A DNA stretch of 64,000 bases. Origin: an uncultured Pseudomonadales bacterium. GTDB lineage: Bacteria; Pseudomonadota; Gammaproteobacteria; Pseudomonadales; Cellvibrionaceae. This document shows positions 37,141 to 47,017 of the stretch, piece by piece. The notes under the pieces were generated by a model. The model was not told the origin of the DNA and ran no database searches. It worked only from the letters and a program-made list of their open reading frames with translations. Position 1 is the stretch's first letter; every line of letters starts with the position of its first letter. The position numbers and the translations under genes were made by a program. The stretch lies in the NCBI GenBank assembly GCA_947489425.1, contig CANLDL010000002.1, positions 806,001 to 870,000 on the forward strand, in the 5' to 3' direction.

Positions 37141-39651
37141 ATGAAATCACTCCGCATTTTATTATCCTGGCAATTATTATTGCGCAACTGGCGCAGTGGC
37201 GAATTAAAAATTCTTGCAGCCGCCATCGCACTTGCAGTAGCTATTGTTAGCGCTATCGCCATCTTCTCCGACAGGCTTGACCAATCTATTAGCCGACAGA
37301 GCAATACCTATCTCGCAGCAGACCGCGTTATTTCCAGCCGCTTTGATATACCCACCGAGTGGACAGATAAACCCCAGGAATTCGCCCTACAACAAACACG
37401 GGTGACCGAATTTAGCTCCATGGTATTTGCCGGTGACGAAATGCAGCTGGCCTCGATAAAAGCAGTAGGCGACCAGTACCCGTTACGCGGTAAGGTTGCC
37501 ATTAGCAAAGAACCTTTTGCCATTGACGATGAAGTAAGCATTGCTACAACTATCCCTAAGGTAGGCGAGGTATGGATTGACTCACGCCTATTACCCTTGA
37601 TGGGTATTGAACTTGGGGATAGCTTAGCCATTGGCAATAAGGAATTCATTGTCAGTAATATTGTGATTAGCGAGCCCGATGCAGGTACAGGCTTTGCAGC
37701 TTTTAACCCCCGTGTACTTATCAATGAAACTGATCTCGCCGCAACAGAAGTGATTCAAGTAGGTAGTCGTGTCACTTATAAGTGGCTACTCGCCGGAGAT
37801 GAAAGCAATCTTATTGGTTTTGAGCAATGGCTACGTCCGAGTTTAGGTGACCACTACCAATTTTTAACGATTAAAAACTCTCAAAGAAACATCAGCACTG
37901 CGCTAGAACGTGGTACACAGTTTTTGATGTTAGCGGCAATTATTGGTGTACTACTAGCCAGTGTAGCTATCTCCATTGCATCACAGCAATTTTCTAACCG
38001 ACATATTGATCAAGTTGCGCTCTTAAAGAGCTTAGGAGCCAGCGCATTTTTGGTCAGGCAACTATATTTTGTACAGATCTTTTTATTGGGGATACTAGCC
38101 TCTTCTGCTGGTATTGCTATTGGCGAAGTCCTGCAACGCATTATCGCTGCAAGCCTTAGCTCTTTATTTAATATTAACTTAGTAGGTGCATCTCTTAGCG
38201 CTTATAGCGTTGGCTTAATGACCGGCTTACTTTGCATTATATGCTTTGCGCTACCACCCCTGTGGCACCTACCCAAAGTCTCGCCACTCAAAGTATTGCG
38301 CCGCGAGTTATCCGTCGAGTCTATTGGTAGTTGGTTAAAAGGCTTGATTGGCTTTGCTGCTATTGTGTTGCTAATTTGGCTATATAGCGGCGATACCTCT
38401 ATCACTTTAACCATTGTGGCAAGCCTCATCGTTATTGTGCTGATTAGCGCATTACTGGCTTGGGGCTTATTGCACTCTTCTGGGCAACTAGGTTCTCATG
38501 CAGGCAGCTATTGGCGCTTAGCTCTATCAAATTTACAGCGTTATAAAACGCAAAATGTCACACAAATTTTAGTGTTTGCCTGCGCACTGATGCTACTCAT
38601 GGTTCTTTACTCGGTACGCACGAGCTTAATTGATGAATGGAAACTACAAATCCCAGAGAATGCACCCAACCACTTTTTACTGAATATTTCAGAGTCAGAA
38701 AAAGCGGATGTTAATCGCCTGATAACAGAGCAAGACTTATCCCCAAGCCCTCTATATCCTATGGTTTTAGGCCGCTTGGTGGCAAAAAATGACATCGTAT
38801 TTACAGAGAAAGATAAGCAAAAATCCAACGCTATGCGTCGTGAATTAAATCTTAGCTGGTCCGATACACTGGCACCTGATAATAAAATTATTGATGGGCT
38901 CTGGTGGGGTAACTGGCAAAGCTCAACGGGTCTACCAGGTGTTTCTGTCGAAGCAGAGGAGGCCGTAGAAATAGGCCTACAAGTGGGGGATATCATCAGC
39001 TTTAGCTTGGGTGGGTTACCATTGAAGGCTGAAATTGCCAGTATTCGTACCGTTGATTGGAATGCTTTAACACCTAATTTTTACTTTCTATTTAGTCCTG
39101 GTGCGCTCGATGATTACTCAGCTAATTTTTTAACTAGCGTATTTATCCCCAACGAAAAACGCGCGCTTATTGCCACACTATTAAAAGCTTACCCTACAAT
39201 TACAGTCATTGAAGTTGGAAAAATTATTAAGCGCATTAAAACGATTATTGATCAAGTCAGCAAAGGTATCGAGCTAATGCTATGGCTTGTGTTGCTAGGT
39301 GGAGTGCTGGTGTTAATTGCGGCAGTCAATGCCAGCATGGCCAGCCGACTACAGGAGACGGGACTATTACGCGCCCTTGGCAGTGGTAAGCAATTAATAC
39401 TACGTAGCTTAACAACGGAGTTTGCCACGCTAGGGTTTATTGCCGGTATTATCGGGGTATTTGGTGCCGAGACCTTATTACTAGGGCTGCAATATTTAAT
39501 TTTTGATGGGCAAATAAAACCACACTATGAACTTTGGCTTGCAGGGCCATTATTAGGTGCCGCGCTTATTGCAGCTATTGGTTTATTGTCTTGCCGCAAG
39601 GTGGTCTCGATACCACCCAATATTGTGCTACGTGAGTTAGAATCAGCTTAA
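37141..39651 (+). CDS. ybbP: FtsX-like ABC permease YbbP
   Basis: An 836-residue membrane protein with the ten-helix, two-FtsX-domain layout of YbbP. The first helix is near residues 24-45, with a large periplasmic domain to about 255. A first FtsX block follows at 260-370, then middle helices and a second periplasmic segment (500-690). A last FtsX block (LWLVLLGGVLVLIAAVNASMASRLQETGLLRALG) begins near 715. It is the partner of YbbA and is read from the same operon. Confidence 0.92.
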   Translation: MKSLRILLSWQLLLRNWRSGELKILAAAIALAVAIVSAIAIFSDRLDQSISRQSNTYLAADRVISSRFDIPTEWTDKPQEFALQQTRVTEFSSMVFAGDEMQLASIKAVGDQYPLRGKVAISKEPFAIDDEVSIATTIPKVGEVWIDSRLLPLMGIELGDSLAIGNKEFIVSNIVISEPDAGTGFAAFNPRVLINETDLAATEVIQVGSRVTYKWLLAGDESNLIGFEQWLRPSLGDHYQFLTIKNSQRNISTALERGTQFLMLAAIIGVLLASVAISIASQQFSNRHIDQVALLKSLGASAFLVRQLYFVQIFLLGILASSAGIAIGEVLQRIIAASLSSLFNINLVGASLSAYSVGLMTGLLCIICFALPPLWHLPKVSPLKVLRRELSVESIGSWLKGLIGFAAIVLLIWLYSGDTSITLTIVASLIVIVLISALLAWGLLHSSGQLGSHAGSYWRLALSNLQRYKTQNVTQILVFACALMLLMVLYSVRTSLIDEWKLQIPENAPNHFLLNISESEKADVNRLITEQDLSPSPLYPMVLGRLVAKNDIVFTEKDKQKSNAMRRELNLSWSDTLAPDNKIIDGLWWGNWQSSTGLPGVSVEAEEAVEIGLQVGDIISFSLGGLPLKAEIASIRTVDWNALTPNFYFLFSPGALDDYSANFLTSVFIPNEKRALIATLLKAYPTITVIEVGKIIKRIKTIIDQVSKGIELMLWLVLLGGVLVLIAAVNASMASRLQETGLLRALGSGKQLILRSLTTEFATLGFIAGIIGVFGAETLLLGLQYLIFDGQIKPHYELWLAGPLLGAALIAAIGLLSCRKVVSIPPNIVLRELESA

Positions 39652-39656
39652 GAGGC

Positions 39657-39848
39657 CTATTCGTTCTCACTTGCGGCATAAACACTCGACTCACCTGTAT
39701 CAAAATCCGTAGTAATAGTTAGTGAAATAGGGCGACAGCAGACAAAACAGTCTTCGATATATTGCTGATATTCACCCGCGCTTGGATCGACGACAAGCTC
39801 AATAAGCTCACCACAATAAGGGCAGTGTATTTTTTGCAGCTCTAACAT
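39657..39848 (-). CDS. CPXCG motif-containing small zinc-ribbon protein
   Basis: A 63-residue cysteine-rich protein with CPYCGE near the N terminus and CFVCCRPI in the middle, together forming a likely zinc ribbon. It belongs to the CPXCG motif-containing cysteine-rich protein family of unknown function. It is convergent with ybbP (5-bp gap) and divergent from hemH. Confidence 0.85.
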   Translation of the reverse strand: MLELQKIHCPYCGELIELVVDPSAGEYQQYIEDCFVCCRPISLTITTDFDTGESSVYAASENE

Positions 39849-39928
39849 CTATTAAGCTCATTTAATTTTTTTAACGTACAATACTCTTTTTAGAGTTTAT
39901 TATCTGTAATTTTTCCATTGATGAGATT

Positions 39929-41017
39929 ATGAAATATAAAGGCCAGCCAAATTATTCGCATAAACAACAACCTAAAATTGGTGTATTAATTACCAACTTA
40001 GGTACACCCGAGGCGCCAACAACCAAAGCGCTGCGCACCTACTTGGCCGAGTTTTTATCAGATCCTCGCGTTGTCGAAGTACCCAAGCTCGTCTGGATGT
40101 GTATTCTACACGGCATTATCTTGCGTATTCGCCCCAGCCGTTCTGCCGCTGCCTATAAAACTGTATGGACAGACGAGGGCTCACCCCTAATGGTGCATAC
40201 CCAAAACCAAGCCAATGCGCTTAAAAAAACACTAGGCGATATTTACGGTGAAAATATTCATGTCGACTTTTCCATGCGTTATGGCGAGCCTTCTACTACA
40301 AAGCGCATTGAAGAGTTTCAGCAGGCAGGCGTGAATAAGTTATTAGTATTACCACTTTATCCACAATACTCAGCGGCGACAAATGGCTCCACCTTTGATG
40401 CCGTTGCCCATGATTTTACTAAACGTCGTTGGTTACCAGATCTACGTTTTATTAGCCACTACCACGACTACGAACCCTACATTGACGCCGTTGCTAACAG
40501 TATTAGGGAATACCGAGAGGCAAATGGCAGCGCCGATAAATTATTGTTTTCCTACCATGGTGTACCGCTACGCTATTTAAAAAATGGGGACCCTTACCAC
40601 TGCGAATGCTACAAAACTTCTCGCTTAGTTGCTGAAAAACTAGGTCTGAGTAAAGAGGACTATATGGTCACTTTTCAATCTCGTTTTGGTCGCGAAGAAT
40701 GGCTACAGCCCTACACCGATGCCACATTAAAATCGCTACCCAACCAAGGTGTTAAATCTGTGCAAATTGTTTGCCCCGGTTTTTCTGCCGATTGTCTAGA
40801 GACCATTGAAGAAATTGGTGAAGAAAACAGAGAGTATTTTATAGAGGCCGGAGGCGAGCACTATAATTATATTCCTGCCCTAAACGACTCTAAAAATCAT
40901 ATTGAAGTCTTAACTCAGTTAATCCAAGAAAACCTGCAAGGCTGGAAACTACCACCGGCCAATAGCGGCGATCAAAGCGAAGAGTTTTATCAAGAGTTGC
41001 TAGCCAAGCAATCGTAA
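39929..41017 (+). CDS. hemH: Ferrochelatase HemH
   Basis: A 362-residue enzyme inserting Fe2+ into protoporphyrin IX. Characteristic segments are IGVLITNLGTPEAPT, MRYGEP, LPLYPQYSAATNGS, LLFSYHGVPLRYL with the conserved metal-site His, VTFQSRFGREEWLQPYTD, and CPGFSADCLETIEEI. Length and motifs are standard for the gammaproteobacterial enzyme. It lies 23 bp before tpm. Confidence 0.96.
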   Translation: MKYKGQPNYSHKQQPKIGVLITNLGTPEAPTTKALRTYLAEFLSDPRVVEVPKLVWMCILHGIILRIRPSRSAAAYKTVWTDEGSPLMVHTQNQANALKKTLGDIYGENIHVDFSMRYGEPSTTKRIEEFQQAGVNKLLVLPLYPQYSAATNGSTFDAVAHDFTKRRWLPDLRFISHYHDYEPYIDAVANSIREYREANGSADKLLFSYHGVPLRYLKNGDPYHCECYKTSRLVAEKLGLSKEDYMVTFQSRFGREEWLQPYTDATLKSLPNQGVKSVQIVCPGFSADCLETIEEIGEENREYFIEAGGEHYNYIPALNDSKNHIEVLTQLIQENLQGWKLPPANSGDQSEEFYQELLAKQS

Positions 41018-41040
41018 AGGTCACACTCTAGGGGAAAATA

Positions 41041-41685
41041 ATGGAGCCCGATTTTTGGCATGGCAAGTGGGATAGAGGTGAAATTGGCTTTCACCAACCA
41101 GAAGTTAATCGATTACTAGCGAGCTATCTTGGCCGAATGGACTTAATTGATAATAGCCGTATATTTGTGCCACTGTGCGGTAAAACCCTCGATATTGCTT
41201 GGCTACTTGGCCAAGGCTATAGCGTGGTAGGTATAGAGCTGAGTGAGTCAGCTATAGAGCAGTTATTTGACGAGCTATCCATTAAGCCTACTATTAAATG
41301 GGCGATAGAGGGCAGGGGTAAAATAAAACACTATATCAGCGATAAGCTTGAAGTGTTTGTCGGTGATATTTTTGACCTGTCTCAAAAAACTCTTGGTATT
41401 GTCGACCTTATTTACGACAGAGCAGCGCTCGTGGCCTTACCCTTTATTATGCGTGCAAAATATACCTCACACCTAGCAGAAATAAGTAATAAAGCACCTC
41501 AACTATTGGTCTGTTTTGAATACGATCAAACTCTTTTACCTGGACCGCCCTTTTCTATCGATAGGGAAGAGGTCGCACAGCACTACCAAAGTGACTACCA
41601 AGTCACTTTACTCGCAAGCGAACAGATGCCAGAAAAACTAAAAGATAAAGTCACGGCACGCGAGACCATTTGGCAACTCACATAA
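41041..41685 (+). CDS. tpm: Thiopurine S-methyltransferase Tpm
   Basis: A 214-residue class I methyltransferase. The start FWHGKWDRGEIGFHQPEVN is diagnostic of bacterial TPMT. The SAM region VPLCGKTLDIAWLLGQGYSVVGIELS and IYDRAALVALP follow. Bacterial Tpm methylates thiopurines and selenium or tellurium oxyanions. It has a strong GGGGA ribosome-binding site and probably shares the hemH transcript. Confidence 0.95.
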   Translation: MEPDFWHGKWDRGEIGFHQPEVNRLLASYLGRMDLIDNSRIFVPLCGKTLDIAWLLGQGYSVVGIELSESAIEQLFDELSIKPTIKWAIEGRGKIKHYISDKLEVFVGDIFDLSQKTLGIVDLIYDRAALVALPFIMRAKYTSHLAEISNKAPQLLVCFEYDQTLLPGPPFSIDREEVAQHYQSDYQVTLLASEQMPEKLKDKVTARETIWQLT

Positions 41686-41768
41686 AAGCGTGGCAGGCTT
41701 AATACTTTTATCCAGCAAACACGTAAGAGTACCTATAAGTAATCAAAGTATTAACAATAGGTGAAACT

Positions 41769-41936
41769 GTGTTTGGATTTTTAAAAGCTGACCCCAAGAA
41801 AAAGTTACAAAAGAAGTATGAAGAACTACTTTTTAAAGGAATGCAGTTTCAACGCAATGGTGATATAAAAAGCTATTCTATGATTACTGCAGAGGCTGAA
41901 AAAGTACTAGAAGAAATACAAGCTTTAGAAAAATAA
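41769..41936 (+). CDS. Small DUF6435-like protein
   Basis: A 55-residue protein starting with GTG and an AGGTG site upstream. It begins FGFLKADPKKKLQKKY, then QRNGDIKSYSMIT and a charged helix to the end. It resembles, from memory, the DUF6435 family of very small helical proteins, whose role is unknown. It stands between tpm and the convergent GGDEF gene. Confidence 0.72.
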   Translation: MFGFLKADPKKKLQKKYEELLFKGMQFQRNGDIKSYSMITAEAEKVLEEIQALEK

Positions 41937-41949
41937 AAGGCTGTATATC

Positions 41950-43767
41950 TTATAGAATTATACATTGATTACGACCACTTTCTTTTGCTTTGTAAAGAGC
42001 TTCATCCGCCCTACCAAAGGCTATATCACTAGTATCGTCGCCTTCAAATTGAGAGATACCAATAGAGACCGTTAAAGAAATTTTATCGTCTTTATATTTA
42101 AGGGGCTTTTTAGCCAAGCTTTCGCGAATACGATTGAGTAGGATTAGAGCACTGTCAGCATCTGTTTCTGGCAGCAGAGCAACAAACTCCTCTCCACCAA
42201 AGCGCGCCATAAAATCAACTTCACGCAATAGCTTGCCCACAGTTTGCGCGACAATTTTCAATACTTTGTCACCAATTTGGTGCCCATAGTTATCATTAAT
42301 TTTTTTAAAGAAATCAATATCGATAACCGCAAGTGTTAATGGATTTCCGTAGCGTTGCCAGCGTTGTACCTCTTGGTAAATACGTTCGTTATAAGCCTCT
42401 CTATTAGGTAGGCCTGTCAGAGTATCGGTGATTGCACGTTTTCTCTCTTGCTCTAGTTTAGAGCGTATAGACTTTTCGTTTTCTTCCATTTGCCTAACTT
42501 TGTCGGCAAGACTATGCAGTTGTTTCGTTAACGTTTCACGCTCTTCACTGGGGCTCATATCAGAAAACTGTGTCAATGCCGACTGCAACTGCTGTACATG
42601 CCCCTCAACCGCTTGCTTTAGCGTATCAATATTATTGTCACTCAAGGCATCAGTAATGTTATTCATGCCCACATTGACGTTATCTTGTAGTGTATTAGCG
42701 GCTAGACGCATTTGCTCTTCTGTCTCGATCGAAATACCTAAGGCATCTAAAATATCGGAAAGTTCTTGATATAAGTGCTCTAAATATTGCTGATACTCTT
42801 TATCTGCGCCTAAATAAGCCTGTAAAACGAAATCTCTTATATCTTCGAGGGTAGGCACAAGCTCAAACCAGCGCAAGCCTTGCTCGATACGCTTACGCGC
42901 TTTACGTGCTTTTTGCTCGGCCTCAGGCACTGTTTTAAAGTGGTCCAATAATTCAACTAATATTACTGATACACGGCTTGGTACCTCTGGCGAGGTCTTT
43001 TTATGGCCATATTCTTCTCGCAATATCGCCTCTGGAATAGCACGCTCTCTCTTATACCCTTTATCTTCCTCTGCGGGTTCTTTAACAATTACCTCACCAG
43101 AATGTACTTCCTCATTACCTAAAACACTTTCGTCGACCTCTTCCCAGTTTTCGTCTCCAACGATGGGAATAACAGTATTTTTGGTCTCATCATCTGGGTT
43201 TTCCAGCTGTTCTTGTTGCTCTTCTATAGTCGGCTTTACTTCTTCCTCGGTGGGCTTATCTTTAAACAGCTTGCCAAATAGTCCTGTTTTGGACTCTGGG
43301 GAATGCTTAATGGCCTCCTGTTGCATATGGCTAAGTTCACCTAGATACTTTTTAAAAGCAGCCCCAATAACAGGCGGGTAGGATTTAGGTAACTGCTTTT
43401 TAAACCCATTAATAGGGGATTTAAGATTAATAGACGGTGTTTGTTTTTGTATCTGAACAGCAACGTCGGCTAACAAGCTCTTAATGTCTTTCCAATGGAC
43501 TTGCTGCCTTTTATCAGCCTCTTCCGTCACTCTAGGTAGAGATTTAAGCATCCGGTCAAAACTGGCGACATCGTTACCTTTTATACTCGAAATAATGGCA
43601 TGTAAGCGCTCGTCTAGTGCCGTATCTTTACCATCGGCAGCAGCAGATAAATTAAGTACCGCTCGCAGCAGCATAGTTTTTTGGGCCTCTACCGTACTTT
43701 CTAACCGCTCTTGTTCGGCGAGGCTGCGGCGGTATTTTTCACGCCATGGGTTATTTAGCTCTGTCAT
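41950..43767 (-). CDS. Diguanylate cyclase with long N-terminal region
   Basis: A 605-residue protein. The first ~430 residues are mostly helical and charged: an acidic linker rich in Glu (about 175-240), then further helices and a coiled coil before the catalytic domain. The GGDEF domain begins with TDTLTGLPNREAYNERIY and has the active-site motif GGEEF at about 524-528. The product-inhibition I-site (REVD, about 515-518) has exact five-residue spacing. No membrane helix is visible. It makes cyclic di-GMP. Placement beside dsbA and cytochrome c4 is like that of a Pseudomonas diguanylate cyclase locus. Confidence 0.9.
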   Translation of the reverse strand: MTELNNPWREKYRRSLAEQERLESTVEAQKTMLLRAVLNLSAAADGKDTALDERLHAIISSIKGNDVASFDRMLKSLPRVTEEADKRQQVHWKDIKSLLADVAVQIQKQTPSINLKSPINGFKKQLPKSYPPVIGAAFKKYLGELSHMQQEAIKHSPESKTGLFGKLFKDKPTEEEVKPTIEEQQEQLENPDDETKNTVIPIVGDENWEEVDESVLGNEEVHSGEVIVKEPAEEDKGYKRERAIPEAILREEYGHKKTSPEVPSRVSVILVELLDHFKTVPEAEQKARKARKRIEQGLRWFELVPTLEDIRDFVLQAYLGADKEYQQYLEHLYQELSDILDALGISIETEEQMRLAANTLQDNVNVGMNNITDALSDNNIDTLKQAVEGHVQQLQSALTQFSDMSPSEERETLTKQLHSLADKVRQMEENEKSIRSKLEQERKRAITDTLTGLPNREAYNERIYQEVQRWQRYGNPLTLAVIDIDFFKKINDNYGHQIGDKVLKIVAQTVGKLLREVDFMARFGGEEFVALLPETDADSALILLNRIRESLAKKPLKYKDDKISLTVSIGISQFEGDDTSDIAFGRADEALYKAKESGRNQCIIL

Positions 43768-43886
43768 AAAGCATCTTTATAGGCTATTGGGTATTTATAA
43801 AGTATAGACGAGCTTTCTAAATCGACGAGTTAAATCTATAGATACGCGTAAGGTAGTGGGAGAAACAGAAATTAGGGAGGGAAATA

Positions 43887-43909
43887 CCCGCTAGAAGACG
43901 TCTAGCGGG
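43887..43909 (-). terminator. Candidate hairpin downstream of dsbA
   Basis: CCCGCTAGA and TCTAGCGGG form a nine-base stem with a five-base loop, 12 bases after the dsbA stop. No long T run follows on the minus strand, so it may be a weak intrinsic terminator or a stabilising 3' hairpin. Confidence 0.5.
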
Positions 43910-43920
43910 GGAATAAGATC

Positions 43921-44553
43921 TTAAGATTTAGCGTCTTTTTCTTTTTGCACTAAAAAGTTGACCACATCGAATACATTCGCATTGCCCGCTATACGGCCAG
44001 ACGTACGGTATTTACCATTGACAATAATTTCTGGGGTGCCCGTAATGCCGTAACTACGTGCACGTGACTCGGCCTGTTGCACCTGAGAATTCACACCAAA
44101 GGAAGAAAAGACTTTGTTGAATTTTTCTTTACTAACACCATGCTTTTCAAACAAAGTGTAAATTTCACTTTCTTTTAATAGACGCTTGCGTTTGATATGC
44201 ATCGCATCAAAGATCTCTTTATGCATCACTTTATCTTTACCTAGTGTTTTAGCGGTATAAAAAATGCGCGCATGTACAACCATACCTTTATTCCACATAG
44301 CAGGAGAGTGTACAACATTGACAGAGTCGCCTTGCTGTTGTTTCCATTGCTCAAATACTGGCCGGAAACGGTTACAATGTGGGCAACCGTACCAAAAGAC
44401 TTCGGTTACCTCGATTTTATCGGGGTTCGATGTTCTTACTGGTTTCTTAATAACTTCATAATGTTGGCCCGCAACAAACTGGTCTTGAGCCATTGTGCCA
44501 ACTGAACCCAGTGATAATACTGAAATAAATGCGACGATTAACCACCTAAACAT
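43921..44553 (-). CDS. dsbA: Thiol:disulfide interchange protein DsbA
   Basis: A 210-residue periplasmic oxidoreductase. A signal peptide covers about residues 1-22 (ending MAQDQF). The active site is CPHC at 57-60 in the context VFWYGCPHCNRF. The cis-Pro segment is GITGTPEIIVNGKYR. DsbA introduces disulfides in exported proteins and is reoxidised by DsbB, which is not in the window. It is downstream of the cytochrome c4 gene but separated from it by a terminator. Confidence 0.96.
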   Translation of the reverse strand: MFRWLIVAFISVLSLGSVGTMAQDQFVAGQHYEVIKKPVRTSNPDKIEVTEVFWYGCPHCNRFRPVFEQWKQQQGDSVNVVHSPAMWNKGMVVHARIFYTAKTLGKDKVMHKEIFDAMHIKRKRLLKESEIYTLFEKHGVSKEKFNKVFSSFGVNSQVQQAESRARSYGITGTPEIIVNGKYRTSGRIAGNANVFDVVNFLVQKEKDAKS

Positions 44554-44655
44554 ACTGCCTCCTAAAAAATTATATTCTTTAACTTTGATTTGACCATTGA
44601 TTGAATGTTAGTTCCTTTTATAGCACCAATATCGCTATGTTTTTGTGAACTACCA

Positions 44656-44681
44656 TAAAAAAGGGCGACCTTAGTCACCCT
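44656..44681 (-). terminator. Terminator after the cytochrome c4 gene
   Basis: On the minus strand, AGGGTGAC and GTCGCCCT form an eight-base stem (one G-U pair) with a four-base loop, followed by a T run. It separates the cytochrome c4 transcript from dsbA. Confidence 0.8.
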
Positions 44682-44757
44682 CTATACATCTATACGATAC
44701 CTTAACGATTATGAACCAATACTGAAATCAAAATAAGGTATTTTATTTACCAATCGA

Positions 44758-45435
44758 TTAATTTAAACCTGCAATATAATTAGCAACCGCATCGATCTCG
44801 GCATTCGTCATATTTTTAGCCACTTGGCGCATAATTGACGCATCGCCATCATTTGTACGCTCACCATCACGGAACGCACGTAATTGCTTAGCAATATACT
44901 CCGAATATTGGCCACCAATACGCGGGAAACCAGCGGGATCATTACCAAGACCACGTGGTGAGTGACAACCCGTGCAAGAGGGTACGTTAGTCTCTTGGTT
45001 ACCTGCACGATACACACGAGCGCCTAATTTAAGCCCATCAACCTTAATACCTGCATTGATTTTAACCTCCAGAGGCTTAGCACCCGCCAACTGTAGGGTT
45101 TGTGAACTATAATAAGCCGCTAGATCCTTAAACTCTTCATCGTCGTAGTCGTCTATTAAGCCGTCCATTTCAACAACAACACGCTTACCGTCTCGAATAT
45201 CTTGTAACTGTTTGATTATATATTTAGAACCAATACCTGCTATTTTTGGAAAGTTAGGTGCAGGGCTATTACCATCAGCACCATGGCAAGCAGCACAACC
45301 GGCAGAGTTAGCAATGGATTTACCTTCTTCTGGGTCACCGACATAAACTTCATCTTCAGCAAATGCATTGCCCATCATCAAAAAGGTGGAAAAAGCTACT
45401 ATGGCTGCTGTTAATAGAAACTTACTATTATTCAT
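44758..45435 (-). CDS. Diheme cytochrome c4
   Basis: A 225-residue periplasmic cytochrome with a signal peptide (about 1-26, ending NAFAED) and two class I c-type domains. Heme motifs are CAACH (C47, C50, H51) and CTGCH in the second half. Repeated FPKIAG / FPRIGGQY segments mark the duplication. It likely passes electrons to terminal oxidases. Neighbourhood with dsbA and engB is conserved in Pseudomonas. Confidence 0.94.
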   Translation of the reverse strand: MNNSKFLLTAAIVAFSTFLMMGNAFAEDEVYVGDPEEGKSIANSAGCAACHGADGNSPAPNFPKIAGIGSKYIIKQLQDIRDGKRVVVEMDGLIDDYDDEEFKDLAAYYSSQTLQLAGAKPLEVKINAGIKVDGLKLGARVYRAGNQETNVPSCTGCHSPRGLGNDPAGFPRIGGQYSEYIAKQLRAFRDGERTNDGDASIMRQVAKNMTNAEIDAVANYIAGLN

Positions 45436-45670
45436 TTTTTAACCTATTTTAAGTCGTTATAAATAGTGAATTTATGGCTATACATATAGAACGCTAAGTA
45501 CATAATCAGCAAATTTTGCCGACGATTTAAACAATAGCAGCTCAGAACAACAGATAAATTCATTAGAGCAATAATTAGCAGGTACAATACACTACATAAC
45601 AAGGCTTATAAAAGATTAATTATAACCTAATCTGATAAAAACACACACGCTTGCGCAAAAAGGATTGATA

Positions 45671-46306
45671 ATGTCCCACCCAAATAACTACCAAAATGCA
45701 GAATTTTTACACAGCGCGCCAGATCTGGCTCGCTGCCCTGCTGAAGGTGGTGCCGAAGTCGCTTTTGCAGGCCGCTCAAATGCCGGTAAATCTAGCGCTA
45801 TCAATACATTAACCGCCAATAAGAAGCTGGCCCGAACCAGTAAAACCCCTGGGCGTACCCAACTTATCAACTACTTTAAAGTCGACGATCAGCGATCACT
45901 TGTTGATCTGCCGGGTTACGGTTACGCCAAGGTTCCCATGGCAGTTAAAAAGAAGTGGAATAAGAACTTATCGACCTATCTCTATGAGCGGCAGTCCCTT
46001 AAGGGACTTATCCTGTTAATGGATAGCCGCCACCCCATGCAAGAGTTTGACACCATGATGCTGAATTGGGCAATAGAGCGCGAACTACCCGTACATATTT
46101 TACTGACAAAATCCGACAAACTTAAGAAGGGCCCTGCTAAAAATACACTGTTGGCAGTACAAAAGAGCTTAAAAGAGGCAAATATTACCGACCTTGTCAC
46201 TGTACAATTATTTTCTTCACTAAAAAAAGAAGGGGTCAAAGAACTCATTCGCGTACTCGATGATATGCTTATGGTTGGCATAGATGCACTCGGGCCAGAA
46301 TCATAG
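45671..46306 (+). CDS. engB: Ribosome biogenesis GTPase EngB (YihA/YsxC)
   Basis: A 211-residue TRAFAC GTPase needed for 50S subunit assembly. G1 is [10 protein letters not shown]2 region KTPGRT, G3 DLPGYG, G4 TKSD, and G5 near FSSLKKEG. I use the ATG at 45671, which has AGGA six bases upstream; a TTG two codons earlier would overlap that site. It is divergent from cytochrome c4. Confidence 0.95.
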   Translation: MSHPNNYQNAEFLHSAPDLARCPAEGGAEVAFAGRSNAGKSSAINTLTANKKLARTSKTPGRTQLINYFKVDDQRSLVDLPGYGYAKVPMAVKKKWNKNLSTYLYERQSLKGLILLMDSRHPMQEFDTMMLNWAIERELPVHILLTKSDKLKKGPAKNTLLAVQKSLKEANITDLVTVQLFSSLKKEGVKELIRVLDDMLMVGIDALGPES

Positions 46307-46523
46307 AGCTATCTATTAATACCTATATTCTTAGCGCCAATAAACCTTATATAATCAATCAAGAGCCTTTATACACTCTTTTTGTTGAATTCGTTTTTAT
46401 TTGTGTCTATTGATATAAACTTGATGAGTAACGCTGAATCAATCCCTTATTTTCTAATTGTTAATAATTTATTACTTGTTAAATTTTAATTTTTAACTAA
46501 GATAGTTCGCCTGATAGCGCCCT

Positions 46524-46542
46524 TATAATAATAATGATTAGA
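46524..46542 (+). promoter_or_regulatory. Possible Fur box overlapping the DUF2946 start codon
   Basis: TATAATAATAATGATTAGA matches the 19-base Fur consensus at about 14 positions, read as two GATAAT-like hexamers and one inverted hexamer. It covers the ATG at 46534, an unusual but possible position. The downstream TonB receptor makes iron control plausible; chance similarity in AT-rich DNA is a real alternative. Confidence 0.35.
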
Positions 46543-46941
46543 AAAAACTTAAAATACATTACCTACCTAAGCATTTGCCTATTAGTTTTTAGTACGAGCT
46601 TGATGGCCTCGGCCACCTCACTCTTAAATAAGAACGCTACAGGTGATAGCTCTGAGCGTATTCTATTCTGTACTCCAGAAGGTATTAAATGGGTAACACT
46701 GGCCAGCCTTAGTTTAGAAGCTGACTCCGAAGAAATACCCGCCATAAGCACACACCATGACTGTCCTTTTTGCACCTCTGATGAATATTTTATCGATGGT
46801 GCTCTATTTAATTCTTCCCTTTCACTTACTCTTAACCCCTGTGCAACAAAATCTCATCGAGCCGACTTAATTAGCTTTACTCTCTCTGAGAATTACCTTA
46901 ATTGCATTAGAGCCATTCGCGCGCCACCCATTTTTACCTAA
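46534..46941 (+). CDS. DUF2946-like exported protein
   Basis: A 135-residue protein with an N-terminal signal/anchor helix (about 8-30). It has FCTPEGIKWVT, a metal-ligand-like HHDCPFC motif near residue 73, and a final RAIRAPPIF tail. These are DUF2946 features. Such proteins are often encoded beside TonB receptors for copper or iron, and the Cys/His motif suggests metal binding, but the function is not proven. It is 76 bp upstream of the TonB receptor gene. Confidence 0.82.
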   Translation: MIRKNLKYITYLSICLLVFSTSLMASATSLLNKNATGDSSERILFCTPEGIKWVTLASLSLEADSEEIPAISTHHDCPFCTSDEYFIDGALFNSSLSLTLNPCATKSHRADLISFTLSENYLNCIRAIRAPPIFT

Positions 46942-47017
46942 TTTAAAAACGATTACTTTTATTTGCCTCGCCTTGTTAAAGGTTAGGTTTACTACGCTTT
47001 TTTATTGGGTTTAATTT

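Noticed and set aside
42428..43807. Plus-strand Ser/Cys-rich ORFs opposite the GGDEF gene
   Set aside because: Shadow frames of a well-supported coding sequence.
45665..45670. TTG start two codons upstream for engB
   Set aside because: It would sit directly against the AGGA motif; the ATG at 45671 has proper spacing.
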